From CAIKXD01 sp035439485 (GTDB lineage: Bacteria; Bacteroidota; Bacteroidia; UBA4408): 12,949 nucleotides of DNA. Under the pieces are notes generated by a model, which made no database searches, had not been told where the DNA came from, and saw nothing but the letters and a program-made list of their open reading frames with translations. This document shows, piece by piece, positions 8,101-12,949 of this stretch (position 1 is the first letter of the stretch; every line of letters starts with the position of its first letter). The translations under genes were made by a program, and so were the position numbers. Location of the stretch: positions 1 to 12,949 of the forward strand of contig DAORKI010000101.1 in assembly GCA_035439485.1 (NCBI GenBank), written 5' to 3'.

Positions 8101-9809
8101 TCATTGTTCCAGTCAAACCAAACAGAAATAATGCTGGTTGAGGTTGAGGTTACACCTAAAATATAATTTTGATTTCTTAATACGGTGGTAGTTGTACTAC
8201 CGCTTGCTGGCCAAATGGTGTATCCCATTGCAGTTAAACCATTGCAACCTGTTCCTAAATTGAATAAGGTTGAATTCAGTAAATATACATCATCAATAGC
8301 ATCAGTAATATCACAATTCACCCCTTGTAGATTAGTTTCACAATAAGGTGCTGGTCCACTGCCGCTGGTGATGTTAACAGAATAATCTTCTGTTTCGCCA
8401 TAAGTATAATCCAAACAAGGATCCATTCCAGGTGCATTAAACACGCATCTTACACGCATTCTTGTGTTTCCTAACAAAGCAGATGGAGGTACTGAAAAGT
8501 TAAATGTTAAATATTGACTTGCTGTTGCGGTTTGAAATTCTCCTAACTTTTCGCCAGCATCATTAAAGTCGTTGTCATGATTGTAATCAATCCAAGCGGC
8601 ATAATAATCAGTAGCAAATAAACCAGCCTGTACAGTTAAGTTATAATTAGAACTTTGGGCTATATTAGTTGAATAAAAAGTATAATCATTATAATTTGGA
8701 CCACCTGTGTAACCAGAATTTAAGTTACTGATGGTACCTAAACTAACACCATTTATATAATCATTATCGGCAGTCCCAGTAACAGGATTAGGGATACAAT
8801 AACCAACAACTGGGTTTTGTATATTGACTGTATAATCTTCGGTTTCTCCATAAGCATAAGTTGTAGCACATGGATCCATGTTAGCATTGCCATAATTGCA
8901 TCTTACACGCATTCTTTTGTTACCAGCTGTAGTTCCAAAAGGTACAGTAAAGTTGATGTTTTGAGTTTGACTTCCAGCCGTAGTTGCAAATTCTCCCAGT
9001 TTTTCATTTAAGTCATAAAAATCTCCATCATTATTATAATCTATCCATGCTGCATAATAATCTGGAGAATAGGTTCCACTGGTTATGCTTAGGTTATAAT
9101 TACTATTGGTGGTTAAAGAGGTAGTGAAAGAACCGCCAAAAGAAGTATAATCTGAATAAAACGGATATACCCCATTGGCTCCGGTAAATGCATTTAAAGT
9201 TGATAAGCTAACCTGATTGATATAATCACCTTCTACTGTGCCTCCAGTGGTTGATGTTCCTGTTATTGGCAAGCAATATGAACCCGAAGAACCAACTATT
9301 TCAATATCGTAGTCTTCTGTTTCTCCATAAGTATAAGCACCGCAAGGTGTTAAAGGGGTAGTGTTAAAAGCATTTACAATTCTCAATCTGGTAAATCCAG
9401 GTGTAGCTGTTAATGGAATATCTAATGTAAAGTTCATTAACTGACCAGCAGCTGTGGTTTGAGCTTCACCAATATCCTCACCTGCATCTAAAAAGTCGAA
9501 ATCCTGGTTATAATCAACCCAAATATGATAAGCCTCAAATGCAGGAGCTACTGGCACATATGAACCTGAAGTTACAGTTCCAGAATAGGACATACCCACA
9601 TTAAGCGCTGGTGGCACGTAACCTGAATTGTAATAGGTAACATAAGGTGCTGCGCTTGCACCAGAATAATTTGTTAAACTTTGAAAAATCACAGTTTCAA
9701 TGTAATCACCATCACCTGTTCCTGTGGTATACGATGGATTACAATACTGTGCAAAAGCTGCACTGCTTAAAAGCAAAACAGCCAGCATTGATAGTAACTT
9801 TGTTCTCAT
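5172..9809 (-). CDS. Giant T9SS-exported surface protein with GEVED, PKD, lamin-tail and Ig-like domains
   Basis: 1545 residues, cell-surface or secreted. A signal peptide ends at FAQ (about residue 20). Domains in order: four GEVED modules ending in GETEDY (near residues 162, 321, 471 and 631), three of them with acidic DYNxDxDF-type loops likely to bind calcium; PKD 1 (about 648-728); a lamin-tail domain (about 732-898); PKD 2-4 (about 902-986, 990-1074, 1078-1162) with NPTSWNW or NPTAWNW motifs; three Ig-like units of about 72 residues (1165-1386) with CSG or CDG, GG and Y.WSP or VWTP motifs; another Ig-like unit (about 1388-1456); and a type A T9SS sorting domain (1464-1545) with IYPNP and GIYTVKV. 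No catalytic domain is seen, so an adhesin or matrix role is inferred. Paired cysteines recur in the repeats. It is transcribed alone, divergent from the GH92 gene. Confidence 0.92.
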   Translation of the reverse strand: MRTKLLSMLAVLLLSSAAFAQYCNPSYTTGTGDGDYIETVIFQSLTNYSGASAAPYVTYYNSGYVPPALNVGMSYSGTVTSGSYVPVAPAFEAYHIWVDYNQDFDFLDAGEDIGEAQTTAAGQLMNFTLDIPLTATPGFTRLRIVNAFNTTPLTPCGAYTYGETEDYDIEIVGSSGSYCLPITGTSTTGGTVEGDYINQVSLSTLNAFTGANGVYPFYSDYTSFGGSFTTSLTTNSNYNLSITSGTYSPDYYAAWIDYNNDGDFYDLNEKLGEFATTAGSQTQNINFTVPFGTTAGNKRMRVRCNYGNANMDPCATTYAYGETEDYTVNIQNPVVGYCIPNPVTGTADNDYINGVSLGTISNLNSGYTGGPNYNDYTFYSTNIAQSSNYNLTVQAGLFATDYYAAWIDYNHDNDFNDAGEKLGEFQTATASQYLTFNFSVPPSALLGNTRMRVRCVFNAPGMDPCLDYTYGETEDYSVNITSGSGPAPYCETNLQGVNCDITDAIDDVYLLNSTLFNLGTGCNGLTAMGYTIWPASGSTTTTVLRNQNYILGVTSTSTSIISVWFDWNNDGVFATSEWYQVTTSSTPNTATEINVFVPSNAYLGQIRMRVRSRAAGNLNGATDPCTQFFSGETEDYTLTVSNSTCLAPTALFGGQYVSGSSFSFFDFSSNFPTSWSWTFQGGTPATSNLQDPTNIAFNTSGGCYTVSLTVSNACGSNTYTRPCFVNITQPTACDKLMFSEYIEGSAQNKALELYNAGSTPLNMSGYTVETYSNGSTTATYTLNLNGTLASHDVYVIGDASATLSGITANTDITSNVTFFDGNEAIILKKNGVIIDKIGDIGDPSIAWWIVGSGATAEYTLVRKSTIDRPNTFWADGANEWDVYAQNTTTYLGSHNSVCGVGAAPIAAFVGNPINIQVGQSVNFTDLSLNNPTSWNWTFTGGFPNTSTLQNPTGITYMIPGCYQVSLTVANAFGNDNETVTCYINVTAAAVAPVAAFTANVFNITTGQSVNFTDLSSNNPTSWNWQFTGGVPATSTLQNPSGITYNTPGCYQVVLTASNAGGSDSETQTCYINVSNPSAGPLANFSTSNTSICAGSCISFTDASTNNPTAWNWSFPGATTSSSTQQNPSNICYNTPGTYNVTLTAINGSGSNTLTLNSFITVYAIPAANAGTNQTICSGASTQLNATGGQTYVWTPSTGLSNANVANPIASPSSTTTYNVQVTNGTCSSIASVTVTVTNLSVNAGNDVTICSGATTNLSASGGTTYSWSPTIGLTNPNAANPTAFPTATTTYTVTATSNGCSATDQVTVTVATPTISAGADVSICDGQSVQLNVNGGSNYTWSPSTGLDNPNISNPTASPTTTTSYTVTGVVAGCSTSDVILVTVNSNPVVPTISPNGIEIQSSPAFGYQWNFNGNPIPGGTLQSLFPGNPGNYTVTVFNSNGCSSTSAPYTVTTVGINTIKVDNTIEIYPNPAVNNAMITINAETNESAVIVLYNSIGELISEEKVNLTVGSNKKNINLDNLAVGIYTVKVIGNEINAVKVLVKK

Positions 9810-9879
9810 GATGTAATTTTTGTTTTCTGTTTTTATATGATTGTTAATGTTAATATTTCTTTTTTATTAAAAAAGAGTG

Positions 9880-9905
9880 CAAATTTAAGCAAAAAATTAA
9901 ATTTG
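9880..9905. promoter_or_regulatory. Symmetric divergent promoter: two outward-facing TAAATTTG boxes
   Basis: CAAATTTAA (9880-9888) and TTAAATTTG (9897-9905) form a perfect 9-bp inverted repeat with an 8-base centre. Each arm contains an exact TAnnTTTG -7 box: on the minus strand (9887-9880) facing the T9SS gene and on the plus strand (9898-9905) facing the GH92 gene. The minus-strand box is well placed for a leader of about 65 bases. No convincing -33 boxes are visible. Confidence 0.45.
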
Positions 9906-9968
9906 GTCATATTTATTTTGCATTTTAACGTTTAAATTTACTAAAAAATTATCAACAAATCAAAATAT

Positions 9969-9976
9969 TACCTTTG
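9969..9976 (+). promoter_or_regulatory. Alternative -7 promoter element for the GH92 gene
   Basis: TACCTTTG matches the Bacteroidota TAnnTTTG consensus exactly. It would start transcription at about 9981-9984 and leave only an A-rich leader of about ten bases before the ATG at 9991. No clear -33 element is present. It competes with the box at 9898-9905 as the main start. Confidence 0.5.
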
Positions 9977-9990
9977 CCATAAAAAAATTT

Positions 9991-12945
9991 ATGAAATATC
10001 TGCATCTGCTCTTGTTTTTTATGCTCACTCATGTTACCAATGCGCAAAAAAATGATTTTGGAAAACCTTCGTCAAATAATGCACAATATGTAAATCCCTT
10101 TATAGGAACTGGTGGTCATGGGCACACTTACCCCGGTGCCACTGTTCCATTCGGAATGATACAATTGAGTCCCGATACTAGGATTGATGGCTCATGGGAT
10201 GGATGTAGTGGTTACCATTATAGTGATTCTATTATTTATGGTTTTAGTCATACTCATCTGAATGGAACAGGCTGCAGTGATTATGGTGACATTGCCATTA
10301 TGCCAGCAACATCAGAGGTAAAATTTGATCAAAAAACATATGCTGCAAAATTTAATCACAAAAATGAAGTTGCTGCCGCTGGCTATTATAGAGTTAAACT
10401 TGACAATGGTATTCAAGCTGAGTTTACCGCAAGTAAAAGAGTAGGCATGCATCATTATAATTTTGCTCCAGGCGATAAACAACAAATAGTGCTAGATTTG
10501 GAACATAGAGATAAAGCATTGGATTATAATATTAAAATTGTAAATGATAGTTGTATTGAAGGATACAGAATTAGTGAAGCATGGGCTAAAAAACAAGAGG
10601 TTTATTTTTATATCGTTTTTAACCAAAAAATGAATTTTAAAAAATGGCTCATTCATGACAGTATAAAACCAACTCCCATCATTAAAAATGGAAATATTAC
10701 CGGGGGGCATATGAGTAAGCTTTTACTTACCTTCAATAATTTAAGCCACGGTGAATTACTTATGAAAGTTGCCATTTCATCAGTGAGTACGGATGGTGCC
10801 AAAGCCAATATGATGGCAGAAATTCCACATTGGGACTTTAAAAAAGTAAAATCTGAAGCATTTCAAGTTTGGAATGAGGAACTTGGCAAAATTGAAATTG
10901 TTGAACCTAATGTAAATAAAAAAAATATATTTTATACTGCCTTGTATCATTGCTTTGTTCAACCCAATATTTACAATGATGTTGATGGGAAATACCGAGG
11001 TAGGGATGGTAAAATACATAAAGCTGAAGGATTTGATTATTATAGTGTCTTTAGCTTGTGGGATACTTTTAGGGCCTGGCACCCATTAATGACAATAATT
11101 GATAGAAAAAGAACGCTAGACTTTATTAAAACTTTTTTAGCACAATATGAACAAGGTGGTTTACTTCCTGTTTGGGAATTAAGTTGTAATGAAACGGAAT
11201 GTATGATTGGGTACCATAGTGTTTCGGTAATAGCTGATGCTTTGTGTAAAGGCATTGACGATTTTAATGTACCAAAGGCTTTTGAGGCTATGAAAAAAAG
11301 TGCTGAGAGCAAAACTCGATTTGGAATTGGTGCCTACATTCAAAATGGAGCGCTCAGTATAGAGGATGAAAGTGAATCGGTTTCAAAAACATTGGAATAT
11401 GCCTATGATGATTGGTGTATTGCACAAGTTGCTAAAAGACTAGGATTGGAAAGTGATTATCAAACGTATATGGCTCGTTCACAAAGTTGGAAGAATTTGT
11501 TTGATCGTGAAACAAAATTTATAAGACCCAAAAAGAATGGAGATTTTTTATACCCCTTTGACCCATATGAAGTAAATAATAATTTTACAGAGGCGAATGC
11601 ATGGCAATACACGTTTTTTGTACCTCAAGATATTGAAGGAATGATAGTCGCTTATGGCGGGCCGGATTTATTTGAGGCAAAGCTTGACTCATTATTTAGT
11701 GCTAAAAGCAAAACAAGTGGTCGCGAACAGGCAGATATAACGGGACTTATTGGACAATATGCCCATGGAAATGAACCTAGTCATCATATTTCATTTTTGT
11801 ACAATTGCATTGGTAAACCAAGCAAAACTGCTGAAAAAACTCATCAAATTTTAAACGACTTTTATAAAAATGAACCTGATGGGCTCATTGGAAACGAAGA
11901 TTGTGGTCAAATGAGTGCATGGTATGTTTTAAGCTCCTTAGGAATTTACCAAATATGTCCTGGCAGCCCTTTATATGAGTTTACTACTCCGTTATTCAAT
12001 CAAGCAATCATCTACCTTGAAAATGGTAAAAAATTTGTGATGGCAAATTCTTCAAAAAAAACAGGAGAAAAATATATACAAAAGTTGAATGCTCCATTTA
12101 ATAATGCCAAGATGCAAATCCACTACAGTGAACTAAACAATGGTGGAGGACTTATATACAAGACGACAGCTTTTAAAGATAGTGCTTTCCAAAAATACTC
12201 CCGTAGTAAAGCGGAGATGGTAGAAGAAAACAAAATAATAGAAAATCCGCTCATCAAATCTTCACAAAATCCTTTTATAAATGAATCAAATATCACCATT
12301 AGTACAGTTGATGATGCAGTGGTTTATTTTACAAAAGATGGCACTATCCCTACCATGGAGAGTGAAAAGTATAGTACACCGTTTAGGATTGAAAGGAGTA
12401 GTCAAATTAGAGCCATTGCAGTGGCCAATGGTAAAGCTTCTAAAATATCAAATGCTAAAATTCATCAACTGCCTCATCCTGATTGGAAAGTGATGTTAAA
12501 ATCAGTTTATAGTAAACAGTACACTGCAGGTGGCGATGAAGGTATTATTGATGGCTTATATGGCGATGTTGATTGGCGAAAAGGAGGATGGCAAGGGTTT
12601 CAAGCTCAAAACTTTGAAGTAACTATTGATATGCAAACCGAAAAGGAAGTATCTAAAATAACCGCTCATTTTTTACAAGATAGTAGAAGTTGGATTTTAA
12701 TGCCAAAGTCAGTAATTTTTGAATGGAGTGTAGATGGCAAAAAATATGAGCCTATTGGAGAGATGCGACATGACATTGATCCAAAAAACGTTACTGTTTT
12801 AACAAATTCTTTTAGCAAGGAATTTCAGAAGGTAAAGGCTAAATTTATAAAAGTAAAAGCAATTAATTATGGAAAATTACCGACCTGGCATCAGGGGGCA
12901 GGTGGTGATGCCTTTATTTTTATTGATGAGATTAGTGTTGAATAA
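9991..12945 (+). CDS. GH92 alpha-mannosidase with chitobiase-C and F5/8C-like modules
   Basis: 984 residues. A signal peptide ends at TNA/Q (about 18). There is no T9SS tail, so the periplasm is the likely site. The GH92 N-terminal domain opens with YVNPFIGTGGHGHTYPGATVPFGM (residues 33-56) and the catalytic domain carries WDTFRAWHP (357-365), CMIGYHSV (404-411), TEANAWQY with candidate general acid E534, and GNEDCGQMSAWY (634-645) with an acidic pair E636-D637 where GNDD is common. GH92 enzymes are calcium-dependent exo-mannosidases acting on N-glycan or yeast mannan linkages. After the catalytic domain come a chitobiase C-terminal-like segment (about 765-825, VYFTKDGTIPT) and an F5/8 type C-like carbohydrate-binding domain (about 845-984). 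The ATG follows an A-rich leader. No SusC/SusD pair or other glycosidase lies in the window. The exact linkage specificity is undetermined. Confidence 0.93.
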   Translation: MKYLHLLLFFMLTHVTNAQKNDFGKPSSNNAQYVNPFIGTGGHGHTYPGATVPFGMIQLSPDTRIDGSWDGCSGYHYSDSIIYGFSHTHLNGTGCSDYGDIAIMPATSEVKFDQKTYAAKFNHKNEVAAAGYYRVKLDNGIQAEFTASKRVGMHHYNFAPGDKQQIVLDLEHRDKALDYNIKIVNDSCIEGYRISEAWAKKQEVYFYIVFNQKMNFKKWLIHDSIKPTPIIKNGNITGGHMSKLLLTFNNLSHGELLMKVAISSVSTDGAKANMMAEIPHWDFKKVKSEAFQVWNEELGKIEIVEPNVNKKNIFYTALYHCFVQPNIYNDVDGKYRGRDGKIHKAEGFDYYSVFSLWDTFRAWHPLMTIIDRKRTLDFIKTFLAQYEQGGLLPVWELSCNETECMIGYHSVSVIADALCKGIDDFNVPKAFEAMKKSAESKTRFGIGAYIQNGALSIEDESESVSKTLEYAYDDWCIAQVAKRLGLESDYQTYMARSQSWKNLFDRETKFIRPKKNGDFLYPFDPYEVNNNFTEANAWQYTFFVPQDIEGMIVAYGGPDLFEAKLDSLFSAKSKTSGREQADITGLIGQYAHGNEPSHHISFLYNCIGKPSKTAEKTHQILNDFYKNEPDGLIGNEDCGQMSAWYVLSSLGIYQICPGSPLYEFTTPLFNQAIIYLENGKKFVMANSSKKTGEKYIQKLNAPFNNAKMQIHYSELNNGGGLIYKTTAFKDSAFQKYSRSKAEMVEENKIIENPLIKSSQNPFINESNITISTVDDAVVYFTKDGTIPTMESEKYSTPFRIERSSQIRAIAVANGKASKISNAKIHQLPHPDWKVMLKSVYSKQYTAGGDEGIIDGLYGDVDWRKGGWQGFQAQNFEVTIDMQTEKEVSKITAHFLQDSRSWILMPKSVIFEWSVDGKKYEPIGEMRHDIDPKNVTVLTNSFSKEFQKVKAKFIKVKAINYGKLPTWHQGAGGDAFIFIDEISVE

Positions 12946-12949
12946 CTGT

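Noticed and set aside
8817..9011. Plus-strand open frame opposite the GEVED region
   Set aside because: It is a mirror of repeat-coding DNA with no recognisable protein features.
10492..11312. Minus-strand frames opposite the GH92 gene
   Set aside because: They lie wholly within conserved GH92 coding sequence and show no motif or start signal.
9991..12945. Polysaccharide utilisation locus
   Set aside because: Only one glycosidase is present and no SusC/SusD, regulator or transporter is visible in the window.

Overview
The window reads as a piece of a low-GC Bacteroidota genome. The supporting signs are AT-rich DNA, a C-terminal type IX secretion sorting domain on a 1545-residue surface protein with GEVED and PKD modules, a GH92 mannosidase, and several exact matches to the Bacteroidota -7 promoter element TAnnTTTG. 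No mobile element, CRISPR array, tRNA or rRNA gene is visible. Everything is coding-dense except short divergent promoter regions and one roughly 280-base leader region near the left edge.

Layout. (1) 3-152: the 3' end of an unidentified gene cut by the window edge. (2) 153-432: non-coding, with a likely promoter whose -7 box lies inside a palindrome, ahead of (3) a secreted von Willebrand factor A protein (433-1827, +). (4) A tight four-gene minus-strand operon, 4589 down to 1885: bestrophin-type channel, beta-carbonic anhydrase, OsmC-type peroxiredoxin, F420-reductase-like NAD(P)-binding protein, with junctions of 8, 1 and 2 bases. (5) A divergent HxlR-type regulator (4752-5120, +). The space between it and the operon is packed with inverted repeats of an ACTTRC-type half-site. 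(6) A two-way terminator at 5122-5154. (7) The giant T9SS cargo protein (9809-5172, -). (8) A divergent promoter region with a symmetric pair of -7 boxes. (9) A GH92 alpha-mannosidase with chitobiase-C and F5/8C-like modules (9991-12945, +).

How the genes may work together. The most interesting unit is the HxlR-controlled operon. A membrane anion channel of the family that carries bicarbonate in algae is translationally packed with a carbonic anhydrase, then with two redox enzymes. The sequence suggests an inducible module linking CO2/bicarbonate handling to peroxide or electrophile defence. That functional link is inference; the gene order, spacing and operator-like repeats are read directly. 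The adhesin-like T9SS protein and the GH92 enzyme are both cell-envelope or secreted products and share a promoter region, but nothing else ties them together. The VWA protein is a separate secreted or periplasmic gene.
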